From Prochlorococcus sp. AG-459-O09 (GTDB taxonomy: Bacteria > Cyanobacteriota > Cyanobacteriia > PCC-6307 > Cyanobiaceae): a stretch of 35,619 nt of DNA. Where the stretch lies: positions 1 through 35,619 of the forward strand of contig QCRH01000010.1 of the NCBI GenBank assembly GCA_003211955.1, given 5' to 3'. Below the pieces are notes generated by a model. The model saw only the letters and a program-made list of their open reading frames with translations. It searched no databases and was not told the DNA's origin. Each line of letters opens with the position of its first letter. Within the stretch, counting starts at the first letter, position 1. Shown here one piece after another: positions 26,079 to 35,009 of this stretch. Both the position numbers and the translations under genes were made by a program.

Positions 26079-27476
26079 ATGAGCATTTCATCTTTTCTAA
26101 CTAAAAAGTTTTTAAAGTCTTTATTCTTTCCCGCTCATAACAGAGGGGCCGCTTTACCAAAAAAATTAGTGAAGTTATTAAAAAATCCGCCTGGGTATTG
26201 GGACTTGCCAGAACTACCAGAAATAGGTTCACCATTATCCCAAAGCGGATTAATAGCTAAATCTCAAAGAGAATTTTCTGACAAATTTGGGGCCAAAGGG
26301 TGTTTTTTTGGAGTTAATGGAGCTTCCGGATTAATACAATCAGCAGTAATTGCAATGGCAAATCCAGGCGAAAATATCCTTATGCCTAGAAATGTTCATA
26401 TAAGTGTTATAAAAATTTGTGCGATGCAGAATATAAATCCAATCTTTTTTGACCTGGAATTTTCAACCGGAACGGGGCATTACAAACCAATTACAAAAAT
26501 TTGGTTGGAAAATATATTTAAAAAATTAAATTTTGATGAGAATAAAATTGCAGGAGTTATTCTCGTAAATCCCTCTTATCATGGTTATGCCGGAGATTTA
26601 GAGCCTTTAATAGATTGTTGTCATAAAAAAAATTTACCTGTTTTAGTTGATGAAGCCCATGGTTCATATTTCCTTTTTTGTGAAAACCTTAATTTACCAA
26701 AACCGGCCTTATCATCAAACGCTGATTTAGTCGTTAATTCATTGCATAAGTCGCTTAATGGATTAACTCAAACGGCGATACTTTGGTACAAAGGTAATCT
26801 AATAAATGAAGGTAATTTAATCAAAAGCATTAATTTGTTGCAAACTACTAGTCCTAGTTCCTTATTACTTTCTTCTTGTGAAGAGTCTATTAGGGACTGG
26901 CTTAACAAAAAAAGTTTATCAAAATATCAAAAAAGAATTTTAGAGGCAAAAATTATTTATAAAAAATTAATTCAAAAAAATATTCCTCTCATAGAAACTC
27001 AAGACCCCTTAAAAATTGTATTAAATACCTCTAAGGCTGGGATTGATGGTTTTACTGCTGATAATTTTTTTTATAGAAATGGCCTTATTGCTGAATTGCC
27101 AGAAATGATGACTCTCACTTTTTGCTTAGGATTTGGAAATCAAAAAGGTTTTCTTAATTTATTTGAAAAGTTATGGAAAAAATTACTATTAGATTCTAAA
27201 AAATCAAAAAGTTTAGAAGTCCTCAAATCGCCCTTTAAATTAGTTCAAGCTCCCGAAATCGAAATTGGAATTGCTTGGAGAAGTAAGACTCGGAGTATTT
27301 CTTTCTCACAATCATTAAATAAAATTTCTGGAGATATTATTTGCCCTTATCCTCCTGGGATACCTCTACTAATTCCTGGCGAAAAAATTGATATAGATAG
27401 GTTTAATTGGATAAATAATCAAAGTTTATGCAACAAAGATCTGGTAAATTTTAATATAAGAGTCATAGAAACATAG
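26079..27476 (+). CDS. Orn/Lys/Arg decarboxylase-family PLP enzyme
   Basis: The 465-residue fold-type I PLP enzyme begins with LFFPAHNRG, then GVNGASGLIQSAV (phosphate site), VDEAHGSYFLF (Asp191 and His194 flanking the PLP ring) and VVNSLHKSLNGLTQTAIL, with Lys224 as the Schiff-base lysine. It is short, like Gram-positive-type arginine/lysine decarboxylases (SpeA/YaaO of Bacillus), without the N-terminal wing domain of the 700-residue enterobacterial enzymes. Candidate substrates are arginine, lysine or ornithine, giving agmatine, cadaverine or putrescine; the sequence does not decide. It is 9 bases upstream of cdsA, an adjacency I recall from other cyanobacteria. Confidence 0.88.
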   Translation: MSISSFLTKKFLKSLFFPAHNRGAALPKKLVKLLKNPPGYWDLPELPEIGSPLSQSGLIAKSQREFSDKFGAKGCFFGVNGASGLIQSAVIAMANPGENILMPRNVHISVIKICAMQNINPIFFDLEFSTGTGHYKPITKIWLENIFKKLNFDENKIAGVILVNPSYHGYAGDLEPLIDCCHKKNLPVLVDEAHGSYFLFCENLNLPKPALSSNADLVVNSLHKSLNGLTQTAILWYKGNLINEGNLIKSINLLQTTSPSSLLLSSCEESIRDWLNKKSLSKYQKRILEAKIIYKKLIQKNIPLIETQDPLKIVLNTSKAGIDGFTADNFFYRNGLIAELPEMMTLTFCLGFGNQKGFLNLFEKLWKKLLLDSKKSKSLEVLKSPFKLVQAPEIEIGIAWRSKTRSISFSQSLNKISGDIICPYPPGIPLLIPGEKIDIDRFNWINNQSLCNKDLVNFNIRVIET

Positions 27477-27485
27477 CAATTTCAT

Positions 27486-28343
27486 ATGAGATTAAGAAGC
27501 GGATTACTTATAGGAATTTTTGGTTTATTTGTTGTTTTGATGGGGGGATGGTTTTTTACATTGGCAACTGCGTTGCTTACATATCTAGCATTATTAGAGT
27601 TTTTTAGAATGGCAGAATTTAAAGGAATAAGACCAGCTACAAAAACCACATTATTTTCATCCTTTATTATTATAATCTCTGCTTATCTTGAGACTATTGG
27701 TTTACTTGAAGGAGAAATTTCAAATTCAATTTTGCCAATCTGTTCAGTTGGGATATGCACTTGGTTACTTTTGCAACCAAAACCTGGGACAATTTCAGAT
27801 ATTGCAGCCTCTATTTTTGGATTATTCTATTTAGGTTTTTTACCTAGTTACTGGATTAAGTTAAGGGGATTAGATTCAGTGATAATAAGTTCAAATCAGG
27901 GTTTTATGTCGTTTGAGAACTTATCAAATACTACAGGTCTTGATTTAACTTTGACTTCTTGTTTTTTAATTGTAGCTAGTGATATTGGTTCTTATTTCAT
28001 TGGGAAGTCATTTGGTAAAACATCTCTATCTCCAATATCTCCGAGCAAAACTATAGAAGGTTTAATTGGAGGAATATCCTGTTCAACTTTACTAGCAATA
28101 TTTTTCGCATTTTTAATGAATTGGGAAAATCCATTATTTGTTGGAATAATATATGGAATTTCAATTTCTCTTATGGCATTAGTTGGAGATTTAATTGAAT
28201 CTATGATGAAGAGAGATGCAAAAATAAAAGATTCCGGAACTTTTTTGCCGGGACATGGAGGAATTCTTGACAGAATTGATAGTTACATCTTTACTCCATC
28301 TGTTATTTATTATATTTTTATTATTCTCAAGTATCTAAATTAA
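27486..28343 (+). CDS. cdsA: phosphatidate cytidylyltransferase (CDP-diacylglycerol synthase)
   Basis: CdsA makes CDP-diacylglycerol from phosphatidate and CTP, the precursor of phosphatidylglycerol, the only phospholipid of cyanobacterial thylakoids. The 285-residue protein has roughly seven to eight membrane helices and the C-terminal family signature KRDAKIKDSGTFLPGHGG-ILDRIDS (about 238-262). It also has SDIGSYFIGKSFGKTSLSPISPSKTIEG (about 163-190), a substrate region with Asp and Lys/Ser conserved. The start ATG directly follows the decarboxylase stop by 9 bases, so the two are probably cotranscribed. It ends 12 bases from the convergent hydrolase gene. Confidence 0.95.
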   Translation: MRLRSGLLIGIFGLFVVLMGGWFFTLATALLTYLALLEFFRMAEFKGIRPATKTTLFSSFIIIISAYLETIGLLEGEISNSILPICSVGICTWLLLQPKPGTISDIAASIFGLFYLGFLPSYWIKLRGLDSVIISSNQGFMSFENLSNTTGLDLTLTSCFLIVASDIGSYFIGKSFGKTSLSPISPSKTIEGLIGGISCSTLLAIFFAFLMNWENPLFVGIIYGISISLMALVGDLIESMMKRDAKIKDSGTFLPGHGGILDRIDSYIFTPSVIYYIFIILKYLN

Positions 28344-28355
28344 TTAAAAAATCTT

Positions 28356-29288
28356 TTATTCCAAAAAATAATCTTGGATAATTTTACTAGATAATGACGG
28401 TAGATCTATATGTGGAAGATGACCACAATTTTGTAACCCTACAAAATTTAATTTTTTAATACTTCTTATATTTTTAATCTCTTTTTTCCCAAGAATTCGA
28501 TCATTTTCTCCACATAAAGTTTTAATTGGAATATTTTGTATATATTTTTGAGTCCCTGCAAATCCACCACTTTTTGCAAATGATGCAAGTGAATGCCTCC
28601 ATCCTTTACAACCTAGATGAATCGAAGCAATTTGCTCTTCCTTCTTACCAACACATTCATCTGGAAAAGCAAATGCTTGCCTACAAAGACTTTTCCTGAC
28701 CTGAGGCAATCCAAGAAATGAGGCGCCAATTTGGTTAAGAGGGAAAGGGATACTCTTAGGTTCTCCAAACAATCCGGCGGGGGACAAAAGGATAATTTTA
28801 TCTACATAATCAGGAATTTCAAAAGCAAGTTTTAAAGCTGTTGAGCCTCCCATAGAAGCACCAATAATTTTTAGATTCTTTGTTATCTTTAAGGTATTAA
28901 GGAGATCAATTAAATGTGAAATTATTTTCGAGGAATTATATTCATTTGTTGCGCACCTAGGACTAAAACCAAAACCAAGCAGATCAGGAACAATTACTTG
29001 AAAATTTCTTTTTAGTGATTTATATATTCTCCTGAATTCTAAAAAACTACTATCAAAGCCATGAAGAAGAAGTATAGGTTTTCCTTTCCCTGCAATAACT
29101 ACTGGGAACTTTAAAGAATTCCAGTTTTGGTTGAGTTTTATCCACTTAACATCATTTGCTAAATAAAGGCCCAAAGGGTCTAGTAGTGATAATTTGGCAC
29201 TTTCAAAAAATTCTACATTTAAATCACTTAATTGTTCAAAATTGTTTTTAGTCAAAAAATGTTTATATTTTAATTTTTTGTTTTTCAA
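28356..29288 (-). CDS. alpha/beta-fold hydrolase, substrate unknown
   Basis: The 310-residue protein shows the alpha/beta hydrolase plan: an N-terminal lead-in of about 60 residues, KPILLLHGFDSSFLEFR with the oxyanion HGFD, PDLLGFGFSPR, nucleophile elbow GASMGGS with Ser145, GENDRILGK as the probable acid and CGHLPHID with the catalytic His. No signal peptide is seen. The substrate is not evident; close types include haloperoxidase-like and esterase members. The drawn start is a TTG at 29288, 26 bases inside the upstream dehydrogenase gene; another TTG at 29255 begins 8 bases after that gene's stop. No ATG or GTG is available in the lead-in, so the start is uncertain. It is the last gene of the clpC-dehydrogenase-hydrolase run. 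Confidence 0.85.
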   Translation of the reverse strand: MKNKKLKYKHFLTKNNFEQLSDLNVEFFESAKLSLLDPLGLYLANDVKWIKLNQNWNSLKFPVVIAGKGKPILLLHGFDSSFLEFRRIYKSLKRNFQVIVPDLLGFGFSPRCATNEYNSSKIISHLIDLLNTLKITKNLKIIGASMGGSTALKLAFEIPDYVDKIILLSPAGLFGEPKSIPFPLNQIGASFLGLPQVRKSLCRQAFAFPDECVGKKEEQIASIHLGCKGWRHSLASFAKSGGFAGTQKYIQNIPIKTLCGENDRILGKKEIKNIRSIKKLNFVGLQNCGHLPHIDLPSLSSKIIQDYFLE

Positions 29289-30360
29289 AATTTGAAATGA
29301 CCTCTACTATATCATTTTTATTAATTTCAAAAGGCAAAAAATGGATCTCGGATTTATCTCGACAAGTAAAATCAGCAATTTTCTCTAAATTATTATTTTC
29401 AAAAACATTTATTCCAAGTTGTCCGATAGTAGTTGGCAAATTCAATTCTTTCATGAGTACAAATAATTGTTTAATTGATTGATCAGCTAATTTATTATTA
29501 TTTTTCATTTCTTCTAATCTTAATTGCAATAATAATCCAATCCCAACAATCTCACCATGTAAAAATTTATTAGGAGTGATTATCTGAGTAATTGCATTAT
29601 GAATAGCATGTGCTGCTGCAGTCCTACACTTTTCTCCACCAATACCACCAACTAATCCTGCTGTAAGTCCACACGCCTCTATAGTATTTCGCCAAGAAGG
29701 ATTATTTTCGATTTCAAATTGCCCCTTAAACGCTTTTTCTCCATCTATTAATAGTTGATCTCTTAAAACTCTTGATATCTGAATTGCTTGTTGAACAAGA
29801 CCGTCATTTATCGTTGAACTTGTTATTGAGGATTCATACCATTTTGCTAAGGCATCTGCTATGCCACTTGCAAGTGTTCTTAATGGAGCTGTTTGAATAA
29901 ATTTATGATCATAAACTAGTATTTTCGGACAAGATCTTAATGCGACATCCTTTATGAATCGACCATCCTTTGTATATATATTTGATAAGGCTGTCCAACC
30001 TGCACATGTGGAGGCGCTAAGGGGTACTGTAATACAAGGGATATTAAGAGACTCGGCTATATATTTTCCAGAATCTAGAACTTTACCACCTCCAGCTGCG
30101 ATAACAGAATCATTATTGTTATTTGAAATGATATTCTTAACTCTTGAGATATCTTCGTAGCAACAGTCAAATTGTAAATTAGCAGAATTAACAATAAGAT
30201 TTTGATTTTTTAAATCATTAAAAATATTATTTCTCAAATTATTAGTTTGAAACCCTCTACCTAGAAGTAATGGACTTTTAGTTAGTTTAGTAATTTGAGG
30301 TAAAGATTCTTCCCAAGCATAATTTCCCCTATATATAGTTTCTGGAGAGATTGACTGCAT
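29263..30360 (-). CDS. GldA-like iron/zinc-dependent alcohol dehydrogenase family protein
   Basis: The 365-residue protein belongs to the glycerol dehydrogenase/dehydroquinate synthase-like superfamily of metal-dependent alcohol dehydrogenases. It shows SVIAAGGGKVLDSGKYIAE (NAD-binding GGG), CITVPLSASTCAGWTALSNIY, ASGIADALAKWYESS (metal-ligand Asp), CRTAAAHAIHNAIT (His) and KFLHGEIVGIGLLLQ (metal-ligand His). The order Asp, His, His is the normal metal site. Substrate is unknown: glycerol, or a related polyol or phosphate, are options. It begins 14 bases after the clpC stop and overlaps the hydrolase gene, so the three genes are probably one transcriptional unit. Confidence 0.88.
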   Translation of the reverse strand: MQSISPETIYRGNYAWEESLPQITKLTKSPLLLGRGFQTNNLRNNIFNDLKNQNLIVNSANLQFDCCYEDISRVKNIISNNNNDSVIAAGGGKVLDSGKYIAESLNIPCITVPLSASTCAGWTALSNIYTKDGRFIKDVALRSCPKILVYDHKFIQTAPLRTLASGIADALAKWYESSITSSTINDGLVQQAIQISRVLRDQLLIDGEKAFKGQFEIENNPSWRNTIEACGLTAGLVGGIGGEKCRTAAAHAIHNAITQIITPNKFLHGEIVGIGLLLQLRLEEMKNNNKLADQSIKQLFVLMKELNLPTTIGQLGINVFENNNLEKIADFTCRDKSEIHFLPFEINKNDIVEVISNFEKQKIKI

Positions 30361-30374
30361 ATTTACTTAGATGA

Positions 30375-32900
30375 TTAGAAGTTAGCACCTGCGAGCTCTT
30401 GAGAAGATTCTTCAGAAGAAATATTTATTGTAACTTTTTTATTATCATCTATATCAACTAAAGCATTATCTCCATCTTTTATTCTCCCAGAAAGAACTTC
30501 TTCAGCCAAGCTATCTTCGAGTAAACGCATAACCGCCCTCCTTAAAGGTCTTGCTCCGTATGAAGGATTATAACCTTCTTCAACAAGTCTTTCTTTGAAA
30601 GCCTCAGTGACATTTAATTTAATGCCTTTATCTTGTAATCGGACAAAAACTTCTTGCAACATTATTTCAGCAATTTCTTTAACTTCATTTTTAGTTAGTT
30701 GTCTGAATACAATTATTTCATCAAGTCTATTTAAAAATTCAGGCCTGAAGTATTGCTTAAGTTCTTCATTAACTAATGATTTGATTCTATTATATTGACT
30801 ATCTTCAACTGAATCACCTGAGAATTCGAATCCTAGACCGCCTCCACCTTTCTCGATTACTTTTGAACCGATATTAGAGGTCATTATTAACAATGTATTT
30901 TTAAAATCTACAGTTCTACCTTTGGAGTCAGTTAATCTTCCGTCTTCAAGTAGTTGTAATAGTAAGTTGAAAACATCTGGATGCGCTTTTTCTACTTCAT
31001 CAAATAATACGACGGTATAAGGACGTCTTCTAACCGCTTCAGTAAGCTGGCCACCTTCGTTAAAACCAACATAACCAGGAGGCGAGCCTATAAGTTTACT
31101 AACAGTATGTCTTTCCATAAATTCTGACATATCTAATCTGATCATTGCTTCTTCACTTCCGAAGAAATATGAAGCTAATGATTTAGTCAATTCAGTTTTA
31201 CCAACACCAGTAGGGCCAGAGAAGATAAAACTTGCGATTGGTCTATTAGGATTTTTTAATCCAACTCTTGCTCTTCTTATAGCTCTAGAGACAGCCTTTA
31301 CAGCTTCATCTTGTCCAATTAGCCTTTGGTGAAGTGTTTCCTCCATATTAAGAAGCTTGACTGATTCAGTTTCTGTTAATTTTTGAACAGGAACACCTGT
31401 CCATGAAGCCACAATATGTGCCACATCCTCTTCGCTAACAAGTGGACTTTGTAAAAGTTTTGAATCATTTTCTAAAGAATTATCAGCATCAGATAGATCT
31501 CCAGCTGTAGATTCTTTTTTATTGTCCAATACCTCTTTAATTTTTGCAGACAATTCCATCTCTTTTTCACGTAATTGACCAGCTTGATCGAAGTTTTGGT
31601 CTCTAACAGATTCTTCCTTTTGTTTTTGGATTTGTCTTAGTTCTCTATCTATTTGTTTTGCTTCAGGCGGAAGTTTAGAGTTTATTAAGCGTACTCTACT
31701 TCCAGCCTCGTCGATGAGGTCAATAGCCTTATCAGGTAAAAATCTGTCAGATATATAACGATCACCTAAATGAGCGGCAGCCTCTAGCGCATCATCAGTA
31801 ATTTTTAGACGATGATGTTGTTCGTAACGCTCTCTAAGACCTTTTAAAATTTCGATTGTATCCTCTATAGATGGCTCCCCTACCATTACAGGTTGGAATC
31901 TTCTTTCTAGTGCAGCATCTCTTTCAATATGTTTTCTGTATTCATCTAGAGTTGTTGCTCCAATACATTGAAGTTCCCCTCTAGCTAATGCTGGCTTGAG
32001 TATATTTGCTGCATCTATAGCTCCTTCAGCAGCTCCAGCACCAATTAATGTATGAACTTCATCTATGACAAGTATGACGTTACCTGCTGATTTAATTTCT
32101 TCCATTATTTTTTTTAACCTTTCTTCAAATTCACCTCTATATTTTGTTCCTGCGACTAAAAGACCTATATCAAGAGTCAAAACTCTTTTATCTTCTAGTA
32201 TGTCTGGAATATCACCAGTTTGTATTCTTTGAGCTAAACCTTCTGCGATAGCTGTTTTACCTACACCTGGCTCCCCAATAAGAACAGGATTATTTTTTGT
32301 CCTCCTACCAAGTATTTGAACTACACGATCTATTTCTGAATGGCGGCCAACTACTGGATCTAGTTTTGACTCACTTGCTAATTTCGTTAAATTTGTTCCA
32401 AATTCGTCAAGGGTAGCAGTTTTTAAGTTACCTTTAGTTGAACTAGCCCCTGTACCAACTTCGGCTGTTTCACCTAGCATCCTTATAACTTGAGTTCTTA
32501 CTTTGGTAAGGTCAATATTAAGATTTTCTAATACTCTTGCAGCAACGCCTTCGCCTTCTCTTATTAAGCCTAATAAAAGGTGTTCTGTACCTATGTAATT
32601 ATGACCTAACTGACGAGCCTCTTCGAGAGATAATTCTAAAACTCTTTTAGCCCTTGGGGTAAAAGGTATTTCAACGGCAACAAACCCTGAACCTCTACCT
32701 ATTATTTTTTCTACCTCTATCCTTGAATCTTTTAAATTAACTCCAAGTGATTTGAGTACTTTCGCTGCAACTCCAGTTCCTTCTCCAATTAACCCCAAAA
32801 GAATTTGTTCAGTTCCAACGAAATTATGACCGAGTCTTCTAGCTTCCTCTTGAGCAAGCATAATGACTTTTATAGCCTTTTCTGTAAATCTTTCAAACAT
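30375..32900 (-). CDS. clpC: ATP-dependent Clp protease ATP-binding subunit ClpC
   Basis: ClpC is the Hsp100 unfoldase that feeds substrates to the ClpP protease in cyanobacteria and plastids. The 841-residue protein starts [37 protein letters not shown], the Clp N-domain double repeat (second copy near residue 80). The first AAA+ domain has [13 protein letters not shown] and [15 protein letters not shown]. The middle region holds the UVR-like helices and the linker. The second AAA+ domain has [17 protein letters not shown] and [15 protein letters not shown]. The [23 protein letters not shown] C-terminal end is intact. Length fits ClpC, and the UVR helices separate it from ClpB and ClpA. A likely promoter lies at 32916-32944. 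Confidence 0.97.
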   Translation of the reverse strand: MFERFTEKAIKVIMLAQEEARRLGHNFVGTEQILLGLIGEGTGVAAKVLKSLGVNLKDSRIEVEKIIGRGSGFVAVEIPFTPRAKRVLELSLEEARQLGHNYIGTEHLLLGLIREGEGVAARVLENLNIDLTKVRTQVIRMLGETAEVGTGASSTKGNLKTATLDEFGTNLTKLASESKLDPVVGRHSEIDRVVQILGRRTKNNPVLIGEPGVGKTAIAEGLAQRIQTGDIPDILEDKRVLTLDIGLLVAGTKYRGEFEERLKKIMEEIKSAGNVILVIDEVHTLIGAGAAEGAIDAANILKPALARGELQCIGATTLDEYRKHIERDAALERRFQPVMVGEPSIEDTIEILKGLRERYEQHHRLKITDDALEAAAHLGDRYISDRFLPDKAIDLIDEAGSRVRLINSKLPPEAKQIDRELRQIQKQKEESVRDQNFDQAGQLREKEMELSAKIKEVLDNKKESTAGDLSDADNSLENDSKLLQSPLVSEEDVAHIVASWTGVPVQKLTETESVKLLNMEETLHQRLIGQDEAVKAVSRAIRRARVGLKNPNRPIASFIFSGPTGVGKTELTKSLASYFFGSEEAMIRLDMSEFMERHTVSKLIGSPPGYVGFNEGGQLTEAVRRRPYTVVLFDEVEKAHPDVFNLLLQLLEDGRLTDSKGRTVDFKNTLLIMTSNIGSKVIEKGGGGLGFEFSGDSVEDSQYNRIKSLVNEELKQYFRPEFLNRLDEIIVFRQLTKNEVKEIAEIMLQEVFVRLQDKGIKLNVTEAFKERLVEEGYNPSYGARPLRRAVMRLLEDSLAEEVLSGRIKDGDNALVDIDDNKKVTINISSEESSQELAGANF

Positions 32901-32915
32901 TAGAAGATTAAATTC

Positions 32916-32944
32916 CTATTAATAACCTACCAGTAATATGTCAA
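32916..32944 (-). promoter_or_regulatory. possible sigma-70 promoter of clpC
   Basis: On the minus strand TTGACA (32939-32944), a perfect -35, is followed after 17 bases by TAATAG (32916-32921). The predicted start is close to 32909, giving a leader of under ten bases before the clpC ATG at 32900. The last base of the -10 box departs from consensus. Confidence 0.45.
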
Positions 32945-33026
32945 TTTTGTGTTCAGAATGAGCTTTTGTGAATACCCAAAAGTATATTTTATTAAATTAA
33001 ATTGAACGTTTTTAGTGATATAGCAA

Positions 33027-33043
33027 GAAATTATAGTAATTTC
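33027..33043. repeat. short hairpin downstream of rimI
   Basis: GAAATTA-TAG-TAATTTC is a perfect 7-base stem with a 3-base loop in the 178 bases between the rimI stop and the clpC start. It is AT-only apart from one pair and lacks a T-tract on the minus strand. Confidence 0.3.
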
Positions 33044-33078
33044 AAGCATTCTGGTTATCCGAACAATTAAATTTTACA

Positions 33079-33519
33079 TTATTTTGTTGTTAATTTTTTT
33101 TCTTTTAAAAGAGCATGCGAACCATCTTTATAATAATTTTTTCTAACTCCTACAGTAGAAAAATCAAAGCGACTATAAAATTTTTCGGCAATAACATTGC
33201 CCTGAGAAACCTCCAATAGTATTTTTTTTAAATTTAATTTTTCACATTTTTTTATTAGGTAGCTCATAAGATATGATCCAAAACCCTTTTTCCTAAATTT
33301 CTTATTTACAACAAAATAATTTATTTGACCTTCATCAAGAATAACCTGAAAAACGCATAATCCAATAACTATATTTGAAATTAATAATCCAAATATTTTT
33401 GTACCTTCTTTTTTGAATTCGTTAGCCCATTGTTTCTTGCTCCATAGGGAAATTGTATGTGAATCTAATTCAAAACATAAATCAATATCTTTCTCATTTA
33501 TCTGTTTGATAGATATCAT
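33079..33519 (-). CDS. rimI: GNAT acetyltransferase, ribosomal-protein-alanine N-acetyltransferase-like
   Basis: The 146-residue protein has the GNAT fold pattern. It starts MISIKQINEKDIDLCFELD, then IVIGLCVFQVILDEGQINYFVVNKKFRKKGFGSYLMSYLIKKCE, which contains the acetyl-CoA motif A (R-K-x-G-F-G) at about residues 76-82, followed by LNLKKILLEVSQGNVIAEKFYSRFDFSTVGVRKNYYKDGSHALL. That last stretch, with N..A..FY..FDF..VG.RKNYY..G..AL, matches RimI, which acetylates the N-terminal alanine of ribosomal protein S18. GNAT substrates are hard to predict, so RimI is likely, not certain. It is divergent from lysA across 88 bases. Confidence 0.85.
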   Translation of the reverse strand: MISIKQINEKDIDLCFELDSHTISLWSKKQWANEFKKEGTKIFGLLISNIVIGLCVFQVILDEGQINYFVVNKKFRKKGFGSYLMSYLIKKCEKLNLKKILLEVSQGNVIAEKFYSRFDFSTVGVRKNYYKDGSHALLKEKKLTTK

Positions 33520-33575
33520 TTTATTATGTATGTATATTTAAAAAGTTCAAATCTAGAGTCATTATAAAGTATGAC

Positions 33576-33590
33576 AGTTTTGGCAAAACT
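33576..33590. repeat. perfect 7+1+7 dyad upstream of lysA
   Basis: AGTTTTG-G-CAAAACT is an exact dyad 17 bases before the lysA ATG. A TATAAA at 33564-33569 could be the -10 box of lysA, placing the dyad at the very start of the transcript, a place where a repressor could act. Confidence 0.4.
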
Positions 33591-33607
33591 TTATTTAAAG
33601 TTCTCAC

Positions 33608-34975
33608 ATGGAAGAAAAACAATCTTTTTTAAAACAGAAAATTGACTTAGAAAGTCCTAATAAAAATATCGTACCTATTACTACATCCATTGGAGGAGAT
33701 GGGAAATTGTCAGTTGGTGGATGTTCTATTGAAGAGTTAGTTAAAAAATATGATTCTCCAATATATATATTGGATGAAATCACTTTAAGAAAGTCTTGTA
33801 GAGCTTATAAAAAAGCATTAGAAAAATATTACCCAGGGGAATCTCTTCCTATATATGCTTCCAAGGCAAATAGCTCTATATTCATGAGTAATCTTGTTTC
33901 CTCAGAAGGTCTAGGACTTGATGCAGTGTCAGAGGGAGAATTATTAACTGCTTTAAAGGGTGGGGTACCAAAAGAAAAAATTGTTTTTCATGGGAATAAC
34001 AAATCTGACAATGAAATTGATTTCGCGATTAGAAATAACATCAAAATAATTGTAGATAATGACTATGACTTAAAAAGATTAGAGGAAGTATCAAATTCAT
34101 TAAGTCATGACTTAGAAATAATGATTCGTTTTACTCCTGGAATCGAATGCCATACACATGAATACATAAGAACAGGTTCATTTGATAGCAAATTTGGTTT
34201 TGGAATCGAATATTTGAATAATTTATTTACAAGCATAAGCAAAACTAAACATTTAAAATTAAAAGGACTACATGCTCATATTGGTTCCCAGATCTTTGAA
34301 CTAGACCCTCATAAGGATCTAGGCGAAATAATGGTAAAAATTATTTTAGACGCCAAAAAATTTGGCCATGATATTAAAGAACTTAATGTTGGTGGAGGTT
34401 TAGGCATAAAATATACAAAAAATGACGACCCACCTTCTATCGATGAATGGGTTAAAACAATTTCCAACTCAGTTGTTAAAGCTTGTAAAAAACACAATTT
34501 AGATCTGCCAAAATTGATGTGTGAACCTGGAAGATCCATTGTATCTACAGCAGGCATAACAATTTACAAAATTGGAGCTTTTAAAGAAATTCCTGGAATA
34601 AGAACTTATTTGTCTGTTGATGGCGGGATGAGTGATAATCCAAGGCCGATAACATATCAATCAAATTATTCTGCATGTTTGGTAAAAAACCCTTTTAATA
34701 TTGATTCTAAAAATAAATATACAATTGCTGGCAAACACTGCGAATCGGGAGATGTATTGTTTAAGGAGATAGAACTTGCGAATTGTGAAACAGGAGATCT
34801 AATATGTGTTTTTGGAACTGGTGCTTACAATAATTCAATGAGTTCTAACTACAACAGAATTCCGAGACCCGCAGCACTTTTAGTGTGTGATGGAGAAGCA
34901 GAGATTATTCAAAAAAGAGAAAGTCCATTAGATCTTTTGAAATATGATGTTTTGCCTGATCGCTTTATTAAATAA
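33608..34975 (+). CDS. lysA: diaminopimelate decarboxylase
   Basis: LysA is the last step of lysine synthesis, removing CO2 from meso-diaminopimelate. The 455-residue fold-type III PLP enzyme has the PLP lysine in IYASKANSS (Lys86), HGNNKS, HAHIGSQIF (the catalytic His and PLP-interacting Ser), NVGGGLGIKY, CEPGRSIVSTAG, the substrate-binding CESGDVLFKEIEL (Cys essential from the other subunit) and FGTGAYNNSMSSNYNRIPRPA (PLP Tyr). Length is standard. No lysine riboswitch was found in the short 88-base gap to rimI. The cdaA gene follows after 34 bases, the order I recall for cyanobacterial genomes. Confidence 0.97.
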   Translation: MEEKQSFLKQKIDLESPNKNIVPITTSIGGDGKLSVGGCSIEELVKKYDSPIYILDEITLRKSCRAYKKALEKYYPGESLPIYASKANSSIFMSNLVSSEGLGLDAVSEGELLTALKGGVPKEKIVFHGNNKSDNEIDFAIRNNIKIIVDNDYDLKRLEEVSNSLSHDLEIMIRFTPGIECHTHEYIRTGSFDSKFGFGIEYLNNLFTSISKTKHLKLKGLHAHIGSQIFELDPHKDLGEIMVKIILDAKKFGHDIKELNVGGGLGIKYTKNDDPPSIDEWVKTISNSVVKACKKHNLDLPKLMCEPGRSIVSTAGITIYKIGAFKEIPGIRTYLSVDGGMSDNPRPITYQSNYSACLVKNPFNIDSKNKYTIAGKHCESGDVLFKEIELANCETGDLICVFGTGAYNNSMSSNYNRIPRPAALLVCDGEAEIIQKRESPLDLLKYDVLPDRFIK

Positions 34976-35009
34976 AGTTAGGTAAATTTAAATTAATTTT
35001 GTTTTTAGT

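Noticed and set aside
33027..33043. Hairpin after rimI as an intrinsic terminator
   Set aside because: It has a stem of almost only A/T with no following T-run; listed as a repeat only.
33520..33607. Lysine riboswitch before lysA
   Set aside because: Only 88 bases separate rimI and lysA, too short for the riboswitch, and no conserved elements were seen.
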